Made by a program: the position numbers and the translations under genes. From positions 54,939,930-55,003,929 of the forward strand of contig JANCRA010000001.1 of NCBI GenBank assembly GCA_024362935.1: 64,000 nt of DNA. Direction: 5' to 3'. Positions 30,230-43,775 of the stretch are shown one piece after another. The notes beneath the pieces are model-generated. The model saw only the letters and a program-made list of their open reading frames with translations. It was not told the DNA's origin and made no database searches. Position 1 is the stretch's first letter, and each line of letters opens with the position of its first letter. This stretch comes from Setophaga petechia (taxonomy: Eukaryota; Chordata; Aves; Passeriformes; Parulidae).

Positions 30230-30815
30230 CTAAAAGGCTTATTCAGGCTGGGAACTCAAAAGCAGTGTGGCCAGCACGGCAAGGGAGACAATTCTGCCCC
30301 TCTGCTCTGGTGAGAACCCACCTGCAGTGCTGTGTCAGCTCAGGGTCCCCAGCATTAAAAGGATGTGGAACTGTTGGAGCGCATCCAGAGGAGGACCATG
30401 GACAAGCTCAGAGGATTGGAGCGCCTCTCCTATCAAGACAGGCTGGGAGGATTGGGTTTTTCAGCCAGGAAAAGATTCTGGGGAGACCTTACCTGCAGCC
30501 ATTCAGTACCTAAAAGGGGCTACAAGGGAGCTGCAGAGGGATTTTTTACAAGGGCCTGTAGCAATAGAACAAGGGGACGTGGCTTTAAAGTCAAAGAGGG
30601 TAGGTTTATATTAGACACTCGGAAGAAATTCTTTACTCTGGGGATGGTGAGGCACTGGAACAAGTTCCCCAGAGAAGGTGTGGATGTCCCTGGAATTGTT
30701 CAAGGCCATATTTGATGGGACTCTGAGCAACCTGATCTAGTGGAAGGTGTCCCTGCCTGTGGCAGAGGTGCTGGAACGAGAACCTTTCCAACCCAAACCG
30801 TTCTATGATTCTGTG
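30230..30815 (+). mobile_element. CR1 LINE fragment, 3' part
   Basis: It contains ACTGTTGGAGCGCATCCAGA, TATCAAGACAGGCTGGGAGG, a GGGGCTACAAGGGAGCTGCAG-like block, GGAAGAAATTCTTTACTCTG, AACAAGTTCCCCAGAGAAGG, and ends CCAAACCGTTCTATGATTCT. It is 5'-truncated and belongs to the same broad type as the copy at 26.1 kb. Confidence 0.92.
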
Positions 30816-31024
30816 AGTCAGCTGTCCTGGCCAAGCTCCCTCCCAGCTTTTCATGCACTTCCTCACTGGCAGAGCATGAGGCACCGAAAAGTCCTTGACT
30901 AAGGGTAAGCACTACTTAGCAACAACCAAAACATCTGAGTATTTTTCTCATACTGTATCCAAAACAGAGCACTGTACCAACTACTTTAAAAAAAATGAAC
31001 TCTATCCCAGCCAAATCCAGGACA

Positions 31025-31105
31025 TCATGGCAGAGGTGTTGGAACTAGGTGATCTTCAAGGTCACTTTCAACCCAAACCATTCCATGATTCTGTGAATCT
31101 CTGAT
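31025..31105 (+). mobile_element. CR1 LINE 3' tail fragment
   Basis: An 80-bp piece ends GGTGATCTTCAAGGTCACTT then CAACCCAAACCATTCCATGA and TTCTGTGA. It is the typical CR1 3' end without the body. Confidence 0.8.
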
Positions 31106-33929
31106 CAGCACTGAAACACATGATCAAGCCAAAGAGTTTAGAGGGCATTAATAAATAAATACTTCAAGCTAGCTAGCATGAATATTAATAATGGTGATAA
31201 AGCCTGATGCTTAAGGCAACACAGTTAAAAAAAAAATAAGAGGATGATATGGTTATTAAAAAAATACTTTAAGTTGCTTATTTGCTTGGTAGTCCATGAG
31301 GAGATTTGTGTCCTCTCAAACCCCAGCCTGAGACAAAGAATGTTAGAGTTTGAGTTGTCCCAGCCCCTTCTGAACTGAATCTGAACAGCCTGTTAAAAGT
31401 TTTAGTTTAATTCTTCCATGATAGCATTTTATTTATGGATGTCTGTGTGTGGACAAACATGGATTTAATTCTGCTGATGAAGACTAGGCCTGGATTTCTT
31501 GTGCCTCAGGCAGAATAGAAGTTCAGTTATAGCAGAATACAGTAATGGTTGCATTATTCCTACATGCTATTTATAGCTGACTGCATCTTTGTGCTTCATG
31601 TGTGAGCCAAAGGTTGTACACTCCCAGCATCTGCCAGCAATTCCTTCAGTGCATCTCAGGGAATTACAAAAAATGCAGTCTGCTTGACTTTGAAATTTAC
31701 AAAAAAATGAGTAATCATGTAAGATTTTTCCTTCTGGAGAGCTGTAGTCAAGGCCAGAATTTTAAAAGATTTAATGCCACATCAGATTCAAGGTGCTCAA
31801 CATTCAGGTGGGCAGCACTCAAAAAATGATGGGCTGATGGCATGGGCAGCAGCTTAGTATCTCAGCACAACAGAGCAAGCAAAAGAAGGGCTGGTTTGAG
31901 TTTGTGGAATGAATTCCTGTGGGAACAACTAATTAATGTTGTCCCACATAGAACGAAAAAGACAGGATAAAAGGGCTGCATGTGACACAAGGGTCACACT
32001 TCCTAGTTATACCAGAAGTATTATTTATGCTGCTGTGAAAGGTGTATCTTCAGATTCTGGGCAGAATATCCCATTGCAGTCTCTAATTTGGGGAAGAATA
32101 TTTTCCTTGGTTGGATATTTTTTTTTTTTAGACAAATGGTTACCATTCAGTATAACACAAATGACAAAAAGCATGTTTTGGTAAAAGCTGTTCCTTCCCC
32201 CTTGAGGAACACTTCATAAACTGTCTTGAAGCTGTTGGTCTGAGGATTTGTAAAGTCAAGAACTGCTGAGAGTTGAGGCAAGAAGGTATTTGAGGTAAAT
32301 TGAGGCTTTTGAAAGCTTTCAGAACTCCTGAATGCTGGTACTATAAGCACAGGAGGAAGATGGCAGAACCACATCAATTTAAAGCAGCATTTTTAGTGAT
32401 ATAAGGATAGAACATGAGGCTGTGAATTGGGGGCTATCACTTGAGGTAATGTGAATGCCTAGGTACATTGTACTAAAAAAGTACTCTTTTCACAGCTTCT
32501 ATATGCTACCAGAGTTTTGTACAGGGTTTGTGTGGCAAGGCTTTGGCAGAGGAGGCCCACAGGGGTGGCTTCTGCAAGAGGCTGCCAGGAGCTTCCCACA
32601 CGTCCAAGGGAGCCAATGCCATAATCCTGTTTACAGAAGTAACTGTGTGACTGCAGCTAGAAGAAGCCAGGAGTCTGGCAGCAGTGTTTGCAGAAAAAAT
32701 ATTTCCTGGAGCTTGGAATGAGTAAACAGTAACACTTTGGAGGAGTGCTTTAAATCAGTCGTCATGAAAATTAGTCCTAAGCCAGTGAACAGAAAAGTTT
32801 GATTGAAATGATTGTTTATATTAAATTACAGTTGTATTGTGTCTTAAAGACTGATTTTTCACTGTTTGGTAACCATTAAAATGTGCTGATTATGGTCTTC
32901 ATGCATAATTTACCATTTCTTTTTGCTAGCAAAGAGGATGTGGTATAGTTACATACATCTGAGACATTTCAGACTTTAACATAACATCTGAATTTGTACA
33001 TACATTTCACTATTTGGGAAGATGAGGACTGTTTAAGTTCTTTTTTTTTTCCCCTATGTAGTTGTTACACTTTTAGTTGTGGTTCATACCAAACTCCTAG
33101 TGGATAAATATAGGAATTGAAAGAAAATAATGAGGAAAAAAACCCTCTTTATAGTTGCTTTTAGTTGAATAAGATAAATGTATTTGATCCTTCTTCTTAA
33201 GGAGAATCTCTAAATATGTTTTGCACTGAAAAAGCTTTTATTAAAAAATTGAAGTATACTTGCAGGAAGAGAATGTGATTGGTTTCATCTCTCAGTCATT
33301 CTAGTGTGTAGAACTAATAGAGACCATCCTGTAATCTCCACCTCTTTTTTATTTATGGATGGAAATAATGAAAAAAAAAATCAGCAGAGGTAATCCATTT
33401 AAGTGAGCTGGTTGAATGAACAGAAATGAAGGAAATACTGCCACCTTGCTTGCAGAAAAAGATGCTTGTCAGAAACTGGTTCAACCAAGATTCATCCTTC
33501 AGCAGCTTGAACAGAAAGTCCATACTGCTTAATAATGCTACTTCTATAGTATTAGTATTATTATTTTGTTTTGCAAAGCAAACAAGTATAAAATTAAATT
33601 TTAAATCAACCATCCTGATTGATTTTATTCTTATTATTTTATTTTAGAGACTCAGAGAAGTTACCAGAGAAGAACCTTTTTTTTGCCTTACATTTAAATC
33701 AGGCACAAAATCAGAATCTTCCAGAATCCAGGTATTTTTCTTCATGTGTATGGAGGCTGTATGTGACTGGTGAGTGCAAGTGCATGAAATGATATTCATT
33801 AATAAAATCAAAATAAATCATGGTAGTAATAGACATCTAGTGGTAAATAGAAAAAAATACAAAGAGATGGACTTTGTAGGAGCCAATCTTGCTGAGTAAT
33901 AAGAATCATTTTAATATTTTGGCATTCCA
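31106..33929. other. unannotated intergenic DNA
   Basis: AT-rich DNA with T and A runs and scattered short open frames. I see no gene or recognisable repeat family. Confidence 0.6.
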
Positions 33930-34165
33930 GCTGTCGCCTCTGCCGTTTTGGGCCCAGAACAAGGGACAATCCGTGGCGTTTGGGGACGCTGCTTTTCCTG
34001 CGGCTGCCCGGGCCGTGGTTTGTAGTTCCGCTTTCGGTCGTTGGGTGCCGGTAGCTCCCCGGGCATCTCGGCCTCGGCGTTTTCTGACGCGTCCCAGCGC
34101 TGGGACTTCGGACTGGTGTTTCGGTAGCGGAACACATTCCGTGCGCTCTGTCCGACTCCAAAAAA
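33930..34165. promoter_or_regulatory. third, small CpG island
   Basis: About 235 bp with more than two dozen CpG dinucleotides by eye, inside AT-rich DNA. It is followed by a C/A-rich, G-poor stretch to about 34,230. The overlapping open frames (about 120 codons plus, 182 and 140 minus) have no recognised domain. A promoter of a non-coding RNA or a 5' non-coding exon of the next gene is possible. Confidence 0.6.
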
Positions 34166-34230
34166 CCCCAAACACAGTCTCCCTCCCCCTCCCCAAAAAC
34201 CCCCAACAAAACAAACCAAAACCGCCCCAC

Positions 34231-37200
34231 AACAGAAAAAGAGGTTTTTGACTGAAAATGAAGGGTTCAGCCCGGCTCCAGAACAGAGGGCTAAATAATG
34301 TCGGTTTCTCTGAGCTCAGTCTGTCCCCAGCCATTGTGCTCCAACAACTCTGAGGTGTAAATAAGGCAGCAGGGGATTGCCAGGTTGTTCTCCCATTTGT
34401 TGTGCCGCTGCCAGCTGAGCACAGGCACAGAAATGCATCTTGTGTTGGCTTCATGCCACCCGAGGCTCTTTGTATGCATTAGTGGCTCCCTGTGCTGTGG
34501 CAAGGTCAAGTCCTACTCTTGAGGTGTGCAGGGACAGAATTGCAGTATCTGCTTGTGATTAGGAGCATGCAGAGGAGTGCCCCTGACAGCACACTGCTTT
34601 GCTGAAAATACCACTATGATCCTGGCTTCTGTCAGTTCTGTCAGCATTGCCTGCAAGCAATGCTCTTTGAAACTGTACATTTCCCACGTGCTGTGTTGCA
34701 TTTCAGTGGGATGCAGGCCTTCTGCCCATTTTCAAGTGCAACATTCACGTGCATTTTGTGTAAGAGTTAGTATTAATTCAGCTGATGATGACACTTTGGG
34801 GCATTTAAACTGTGTATGCCTCTACTGCAGAATGTTTTCAATGATAAGCCAAATTAACTGAGTAATGCATTAACTGAGAAGGAAAACAAGTAAGGCTGCC
34901 ATAGTTAACAATGTGCAGCTCCTCCTTAACTGCAGAGCTTTTAAGCCTTTTTTTCATCTCAGTCTCAAAGCACAGAAGCTCTTGAACAAGAGCTTCCCTG
35001 TCCATTTTGTACATGAGGAAACTGGAAGAACAAAGTCTGATGGTAGGTACATGATCATGCAGGAAGTGTCTGATCCATCTGGAAATGAAGCCTGGGTGGG
35101 TTCCTGATCTCTATTCTTTGCCTTCACTGCCACATTAATTTTTCCATTTGCTGTACAGCTTTATATGGTAACAGTGGTGTTGCTGTTTTTCACAAGACAG
35201 TCTGAGCTGGTGTCCAGATCAGAACAATGACCATGACAACTGTTTTCTCTTTGATAAAGTACCATAAAAATGCACAGTGCTTTCAGGCAAGCACATGTGT
35301 CAACAAAGAATGCAATGCCTGTTCCTTGACTTAAAAGTTTCTTTTGTGAGCCTGGAGTTCAGACTTCACAGGATGCTACTCCATGGACTTCCTCTTTTTT
35401 TCTGCAGTGAGGCTGCAGCTATACAAGTGAAGTCTGAATTTTGCCTTCTAGTTTCCAAGTAAGCATTTAATAATCAAGTAGACATCAGAGTGTTTTTTAT
35501 GCTGGCTTTTAACTCAATGATATGCAGCACTGCAGCTGAGAAGGCTTTCATTGCAGCTATGTCTCAGCTTGACTTGTAAGGTTGCTAGAGGAATGTCTTG
35601 TTCTCATGCCATATTTGTCTTGCTCTTTTTTTTTTTTTTTTTTCAATGTGTTTGCTTTAGAGAACAGAACCAGACGTAAGCATCTGTTTCTGAATGAGGT
35701 TGGGTATTTTGGGGGGGATTTGGGGGTGTTTTCACCCAGTGTTACAGATGGTTTCACTAAAGAACATAACAGTTAACTGAGTAGCCCAAGGTAATTCAGT
35801 GAACTGATCAAACTCCTGAAAATGTTAAACTCTTCTGGCTCCTTGTCTTTTAAACTTGTCTAGCCACTAAATCATATTGGCTCCCAAATGAAATGAAACT
35901 TTGGGAACTGGAAGTCACTTTTCATACTGTTTAATTGCCATTCTTGTGTGGGAAAATTAGTATAAAAATCCTGCCTGGGAATGCTACCAAAATTGTTTTA
36001 ATAATGTTAAACAAACTCTTTGCATCAAATAATTTATTATCTGCTGACAGTAATTCACACAGAGTGTACGTAGGAGAAGTTGAGCATGTTTTACTGGGCC
36101 AAAGCAGGAGCATGTGAGGTGATGTTGTATTGATCTGCCCAGCAGAAAACAGATGCTGTTTTAGAAAAAGACAACAGTTTCTGCCAGTGTAAAAACAAAG
36201 GGGAAGAATTCTCTCAGAAAGCATCTTTTCTTGTATAAAGATTTAAAAAAAACAAATATTTCCAGTTACTCTAAATTTTTCTTTCCAACAATTATTCAAA
36301 GACTTTCTTCTCTCTATGCTTTTTCTTTCCCATTCCTTCTGTTCCAGTTTGGAAAGTGTTATGATCACCATGACAATTTGAGGCAGTAAGTGAGGAAAGG
36401 TTTATGAGGAGAATTGGTTATTAGACTGACAGAGTAGTAAAAAATAACCTTACTTTACAGCACAGGTGTGATCTGAGGAAAGATTTGTTTGTTCAATACC
36501 TTATCTGTGTTTGTTACCGTGTCACCTGATGTAATAACAGGAAAAAAACCCAAAACCTTGACTTTTATTTTCCATTTGTCTGTCCAATTTCTCTGCCCAT
36601 CCTCTGTTTTCAACTCTGAGAACAAATGGTGAAAACAAATGGAGATAAAATATGGAGAAAGGTGAATAGAAAGGGAATGTTAAAACTTTTTTATTATTTA
36701 TTCATGGTGTGGGGAGGGGCTTGTTTGCTTTTAGGAGAGGGAGATGACTTCTAATAACAGAACATTACTTAAAAACAAATAAAAAAATGCTACTGCATAA
36801 ATAAATTTTGCATATAAATTTATATAAGACAAAACCCATTGACTGAAAATATATACCTCAGGTTAAAGCTGAGCTTACATCTTTGTGTCTTTTGAAAAAT
36901 ACCATTTTATTTTGCACTTCAACTTTTAAAACAAATTATGTGTCTTTCAGTTATGTGGCTTACAATGCAGCATTAGCTACTGATGTAAAGGTATTTTACC
37001 CACATTTCTTCATATTTCTTTTCACTTTCTTAAAATACAAACTGTTTTATGTAAATGCTTCTCTAAAATGCTCTAAATGCTTCTCTGTGAAAATCTTTCC
37101 TGGTTTGCCAATAAAGGAAAGATAAATATATATACTCTAAGATGGATTGACATAGCTGTTGCATGATCCACTATTCCAGGATAACAATTCTTGCTTGGAT

Positions 37201-40200
37201 AGTCTTTTCCAGAACAAAAAATCTGTTTACTCCAAAATAATGAATCTTTTTCCAAAGTAGAATTACTCTTCAGTGATTAGGTTCTTGTGTGCTGAAATAC
37301 AACACTTACCTGAGAATAGATGTATACAAATAACCCCTTTGTAACAATTATTTTAGTTTACTTTTCTAGGGCAGCTCAGGGAAGATGTTGGCATCCCAAG
37401 GTTTTCAAACAAGGGGAAATTATGTAAGTTTTGACTGAAACAAGTACCTACCCAGCTCATTGTATCACTCCTAACTCACTGAGACATGCAGTTTGGAACT
37501 TCAGAAGAACAGTCATTGGGAGATATTTCTCTCCAACAAAATGCTGTGGTTCAGGTGGAGATTGCTTGGCTTCTTGTTCAGTAACATTCACATTCCATTC
37601 TCTTCAGCCTTATCTTATTTACTCTAGCAACAAACTCAGCTGATGGGTTTGGCTGGCACTGTTCACTTCTGCTCTGAGTCTTGGCCACTGGAATTTTTAA
37701 CATTTCCAAAGGGGTTTCCAGGGGTCACAGACTCAGAGTCCTTCCTGCTGAGCAGCAGACCATCATCTCATCCAGATATTAGTCCAGTGCTCAGGCAGCA
37801 GAATGGTGACTGGGGGAGACAGATAGTGTCTTCTCCTGCTAGATTAATCACATAATTGTCTGTCAAATTACTCAACTTTCCTCCACTGGCACAGGAACTG
37901 AGACTGTCTCTATTCCTGCCAAAGAGTATTCCCCTATCTTTGGCTGTATTTTAAGCTTTTCCAACTTGTGCAGGCTATCTCTGCCTATTATTTTTCTGAC
38001 ATCATACATTTTGCTGTCAGTAATCCTGCAACACACAAATAATTTGTTTTTTATGTCTGTAATTTATGCTCCAGAGTTGAGTAAATTGCTGCACTTCAGA
38101 CCCAATCCAAAGTCTAATTAAGTCATTGGAAACAGTCCAGTTGACTTCACTAGGCTTTACATCAGGCCCATAAGTAGTACTTGCCTGCCACTGAGTCAGA
38201 ACTTATAAAAGACAAACAAAGCAGAACACTTTTTTACCATTCTTAGTCAGAAAATGCCAAGGTAAGAAAAAACAGTAAAAAAGAATCAGACTGTAGTTTA
38301 AATTGCAACTCTTTCAGCTGCTAGTCCTAAATAGTGTTTCATTCAATTAAAAAAAAAAATAAAAAGCTATTTAAGCATCACTACATTAAAGGATTTATGA
38401 AGAAGTTTCTTTTATTTATTTCTGGGTTTTTTCTTGTATTTTAATTGCCTATTTAGTGGATTCTACATCATGCTAACATGAGTAGAGCTCTTGTGATTGC
38501 TAAATATTACTTTTATATTCCAAGTCTCACTTTATATGTTATGGGCATCAAAGTGCTGCAGGTAACACCAAATGTGTGACTCACTTGATGAACAAGAAAA
38601 ATGGAATAGATAAGAAAAAAACCCAGTATTTATTATTTCTTCTACTGAATCCAGGTTGCAGTGTGAGAAACAGGCACTCCTACTCCTCCTAGTAATGCTA
38701 ACAATTGTGCAAACTGTTAAACCTCTCCTGAAAAAACTGAATTTGAAATGTTTAAAAGAAAATATCCACCACACTGATTTTTTTTCCCCAGGGATGCAGC
38801 AGATTCTGTAAGGTAAACAAGCTGTAGCACTGTGCTGTGGGTGCAGGTGGCTAATTAGTGCTCATCCCTATCTTTAATCCCAGGAGAAAGGAAAAAACCT
38901 TTTAAATCTCTCTATCAAAAATGGATGTAGTCAAGCTTGAAAAGAGACCATGACAAGCTGACTGTAGAAGCTGTGTGAACAGTTAATTCAATTAGATCTT
39001 TAATGCAAATATCTTTGGAATACAGTTACGTTTGCATATCCCTCAGCTAGGACTTAAGCCAACATTTTTAGTACATTTTTCAGCATCCATTGAAATTAAA
39101 TTAGTGAAATATTTGTGAAATGTAACTGCAGCATCTAGAAAACAACAGAATAAAAATACCATTTATGGAATAAATTAAAAAAAAGATTAACTGAGTTTTA
39201 GGGTGCCAGGGAAGAATCTGAAGAACCTGCCAGAATCCAAAGAGCTGGAGTCTCACAGTTCTAAATAGGTCATATAAAGTCAGATTCACAGATTTAATTA
39301 GGTATCTCATTTCCTTTGGGCTTCTTAGTGATATTATGAGGATCTGGTTCCTAGCTTTGCAGCTCTGGGTTCTATGGATGTTTCTCTCAACAGCATGCCC
39401 TCAAAAATAGGAAAAAAAGGGGAGGGGAGGAGGAGAGCTTTGAATGTTGGATCAGCTCTGCCCTGGTTTGGTGCTCAGCTCCACAGACAATCGCAGTAGA
39501 ACAGACAGGGCGTGGGCACAGGCGTGCAAGCGATCAGGGTGAGGAAAGAGGGATGGAAGCACTTAGCTCTGCCTGTGTGAGAAGTGGCCTTGGAACCAGA
39601 GAGCCTCATTTCCTCAGCCCTCAGCTGCACCACAAATTTTTCCAAGCAAAGCTGCCACGTGTTCCCACACGAGTTTGTAAGCTGGCAAAACAAAACCCTT
39701 ACTCTGGGTGAAACTCCCCACACCACAGCAGCCCTCGGCCACCCAGCACTCTGCTCGTGCCAGCAGCAGTGGCACCCAGGAGCTCCTGCCCCAGCTCATA
39801 GCAAACATTTTTAAACAGTCATTTTTTATATAGGGGTGTAAATCTAACAAGTCTTCTGAGAGGTGGTGGCAAAGTGTTCTGGTTATATAGATAATACCTA
39901 TTTTGTTCCATTTTTCTATGGAAGTGACCCCTTTGCAGTCAGACTGTTTGTTACTGATATATACTGTAATAATCTTTAAAAGCTTTCTATCAGGAAAATC
40001 TTCCATTTAAAGACAACTTGTAAATCATAGTTATCAAGTATGAAACACCCAAGTTTAAAAAAAGAGAAAACATTTTTTATTCCATTCACATCTGGGAATG
40101 TGAGAAACGAGAGAAAAAAAAGGAATTTTCTCTCTGTGAGCAGGTTTCCAGAATTTAATTTCATTTCATTTGGGAGACTTGTCTATTGGTGTGGTGACTG

Positions 40201-43200
40201 ATACTGCATTGCTTGGTAACTGTTTGGACAGGAAAAACAATATAGTACAGAAGCAGAAACACCTGCAGTTAGCCAGCTTTGTCCACACAACAGCAGGAAA
40301 TCCTTGTGAATGCAACAAGTGCACGAGGTAGATACCATGGCAAAGAAACCAAAACCAGGGTAAATATTTTGTACTGATTTCCTTAAGCAAGGTACTTGGA
40401 TCAGTTGCACTCTCCTGTGTTGAAGCCAACAACATGTTTCTTTTCTATGAACACTGACAGTGGCATGTGGTTATGCAAAGAGGTCCTCACCAGGGAAAGC
40501 AGAGGAACTGAATGAAAATTCTGTTCCTGTTTCCCTCCTCAATGTTCAATCAGATACACTAAATGGAGAGAATGGGTTTTATTTTTAAAACTTTTTTAGT
40601 TGTCTGAAGAATGTCTGCTGCACAAATAGGATGACTGTTTGCATTTTGAAACTGGTGGATTTTGCTACATCAGTTCAATTCTAGAAATGCTTACTAAGAT
40701 TTGCACAGGGGCATTCTAAGTCCTCACAATGTCCTTATTTAGTGGAAACTTGAAAAACTAGGCCACGACATACAAATGTATATGTCTGTACTAATATAGG
40801 CTAGGCTAAGGCTTTTACAAACTTTTGATAGTAATTCTCATTGGACAACAGTCCAATTTGGAAAAATAAGACCAAAATATGCATAATTTCAAAATATGCA
40901 TCATTTCTGCTCTTGATTTACCTTATTACTCTTCTTTATGCAGTAGTATCAGTAAACACACTATCATGGCAAATTTTATCTCAATCATAACGAATGTAGT
41001 TCTCTCCTCATCCTTGACTCTAGCTATATAAACCATTATTATCAAAAGCACAGAAAAAGCTAAGAAATCTTTTCATATTTCTTCACTTACTCCATCCTCA
41101 TCAAAATGTGGGATTGCTGCAATTGGAACATAATTTTCCCTGAGATCGTAATTTCTGGCAATTTTGAGTTTAAGATTAAGACATCTTTTACACACTGGCC
41201 CTTTATTTCAACTAAAAGCCCTCATTCTGTGATTCTGTGATCATATGGATTTAAAAACCTTTTTTTAAAAAAAATTCTAAAAATCTTTTACAAATTACAA
41301 TAGCTACAGTTGATAGACATGGGATGTAACACTATGAAATAACTATTTTGTATGAAAAAAAGAGAAACAATGAACAAGCAATTCAACCCTGCAGCACTAG
41401 CCCTTCTTTACTATCAAATAAATCTTTACATACACTTTCAAACACCACTTCTATCTAGACTCTGCAAAATTTGAAAATAATGTAACTTTAGACTGAGAAA
41501 TGTTGTCCCTGTCAGAGAATAATGTACAGGAAAAGGTGATGTAATGATCATATCACTTACATTATTCTCTCCCGAATGAATAATCTTCCACACTAAGGAT
41601 GAGCTCACTTACTATTATTGGAGCCACATCTGTAGGCCACAGCACACTGCTGAATGCAGCAGAGTTTAGATGCTGTACAATCTGCCTGTAGCTAACACTT
41701 TCCATTAGAATTGCAAAACCATTCTATGTAGTACATATGGAGTATATTTTTCTCGTGAGGAATCGGACAGAATCAAAGAAACAAAGCTTTTATTCACAGC
41801 AGTTGTACTTGGGATTCACACACTTCCTAAGAACAGCTATGTCTTTCTTTGAAAACCGGTCCCAGACTATTATTAGTTTGAAACATCTGAAACATGTGAT
41901 GAATGTTTTCTCTTCTTATTTCAGCCAGAGCTCACATGATTAGTACAGTAGTCTGAGTTTGATTTCAAACTAAGGATAGAAAATCTGCTCTATTTCCATT
42001 CCTATTGCTGTTTGTACCTTCAGTGCAGACAGTCTGTGTGTTCAGTTGTGCAACTCTGTAACTGACTTATGTAATGCACTTTCTGTAAAATGATGAATCA
42101 TATTCTTATTTATACCTGGTAATATGAGTACGGCTGGGAGTCAATTTGGAACTCAAGAAATAACATAATTAAAGCCACTGAGTAATGTAATTTAGTATTA
42201 CAAATGTCTTGAATACACAAGCTTTTATTAATATTAATGAAGCAGGAATGGACAAGGAAGAGTACAGTACATGTAGAAAGTCTAAAATAAATAGTCTGTC
42301 CCATAGAATAGGCACATTGCCTTATGCTGTTCTCCTCATGTATCTCATCCAGTAACTGTACTCAGCTGGAAGGAATACTGGATACATTTTAGGCTCCAAT
42401 TCAGGAAAGGGTTAAGCATGGGCTTAAAATGACATGTGTTTCTATGTGTTTTGCTGAGTGCAGTACTAGGAGCAGAACATAACAGACCAGATTCCCTTTT
42501 TGTGCTGGCAGTGTGTGTGTCTATGGGTAACTATAAATTTCTCATTTAAGCAGGAATAAAGTTTTCTCATTTCAGTGTTTTGGCTCTGTACTCATAAAAT
42601 TGGTTAGAGAAGTCAATTTTCATAAATATTTTTGAACTAAAAATATATCAAGGATTTCAAAGGAAACTTGAAAACCATTTCTCTTCCAAATATGGTCCAA
42701 ACACTGGGATCTTCCCCCTTTGCTACACCACCTGCCATCACAAATCCCAAACTAGACTTACACATGTGTGTCCCCATGAGCACAGGCACACCCTTGTGTA
42801 AGCAGTAGTCACACTGTTTCAGATTTGAGAGGTTGACCTCCAGGGGTAGTGATGGCCCCCTCAGGCTGCCCCTCACTGGCACTGATGTCCCCATTGTCAC
42901 AAGAACTGACCCAGCTCCCAGCCCACCTCAACTCCTCCATAGCACTCTGGCTCCCGGTGTCCCCTCTCAGAATGAGCCTGTGCTGTCCCTGGGAGTTCAG
43001 GTGAAGTCGGTGAGTGCTGGCCTGATCTGTGGGCCAGATATGCAGCTCTGTGGAGAGTTCTTCCCAGCTGACTCCTGCTGGAAGCTGGAGCAGCCTGTCA
43101 CATTTGTGCTGAGGCCTGCACCAGCCTCAGGACTTGCCCAGCTGGACTGTGCTAACAGAAAAGTTCCCGGTTTGGATTCAGCCTAGGAGGTACCACAGCT

Positions 43201-43290
43201 CCTTGAGGATTGCCTGTCATCTGCTCCTGTGGTTACCTGTGGGAAGGAAGCACCAACAATTGGCATTAGTGGAAGATGGGCCATTCACTG
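34231..43290. other. unannotated intergenic DNA
   Basis: About 9 kb of AT-rich DNA. It holds a T run at about 35,622-35,643, small A/T-rich tracts, and a very short CR1-like tail (ATTCTGTGATTCTGTGAT) at about 41,225-41,242. No coding exon can be supported. Confidence 0.6.
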
Positions 43291-43775
43291 TGAGAAAGAC
43301 ATTGAGGGCTGGAGTGAGTTCAGAGAAGGGCAATGGAGCTGGGGAAGGGTCTGGAGCACAGGTCTGATGGGGAGCAGCTGAGGAAGCTGAGGATGTTTAG
43401 CCTGGAGAAGAGGAGGCTCAGGGATGACCTTTCCACTCTCTGCTAGTGCCTGAGAGGAGTTTGGAGCCAAGTGGGAATTGGCCTTTTCTTCCAGGTAACA
43501 AGTGACAAGACAGCCTCAGGTTGTGCCAGAGGAGGCTGAGATTGGACATTTGGAAAAATTTCTTCCCCAGAAGGGTGGTGGCAGTGGTTCCAGGCAGTAG
43601 AACAGGCTGCCCAGGGAAGTAGTGGAAGTGCCCCTGGAAGTGTTCAAAAAACATATGGTTGTGCCACTTAGGGTTGTGGTTTAGTGGTGGACTTGGCAGT
43701 TCTGGCTTAACAGTGAGACTCCATGATCTTGGAGGCCTTTTGCAGCATTATCAATTCTATGCTTTTGTAATCATA
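43291..43775 (+). mobile_element. CR1 LINE fragment, older subfamily
   Basis: It shows a GACATTGAGGGCTGGAGTGA block, GAAGGGTCTGGAGCACAGG, TTAGCCTGGAGAAGAGGAGG, GGAAGTGTTCAAAAAACATA and CCATGATCTTGGAGGCCTTT, ending in a decayed TTCTATG tail. The pattern differs from the 26 and 30 kb copies and suggests another CR1 subfamily. An internal deletion may be present. Confidence 0.88.
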
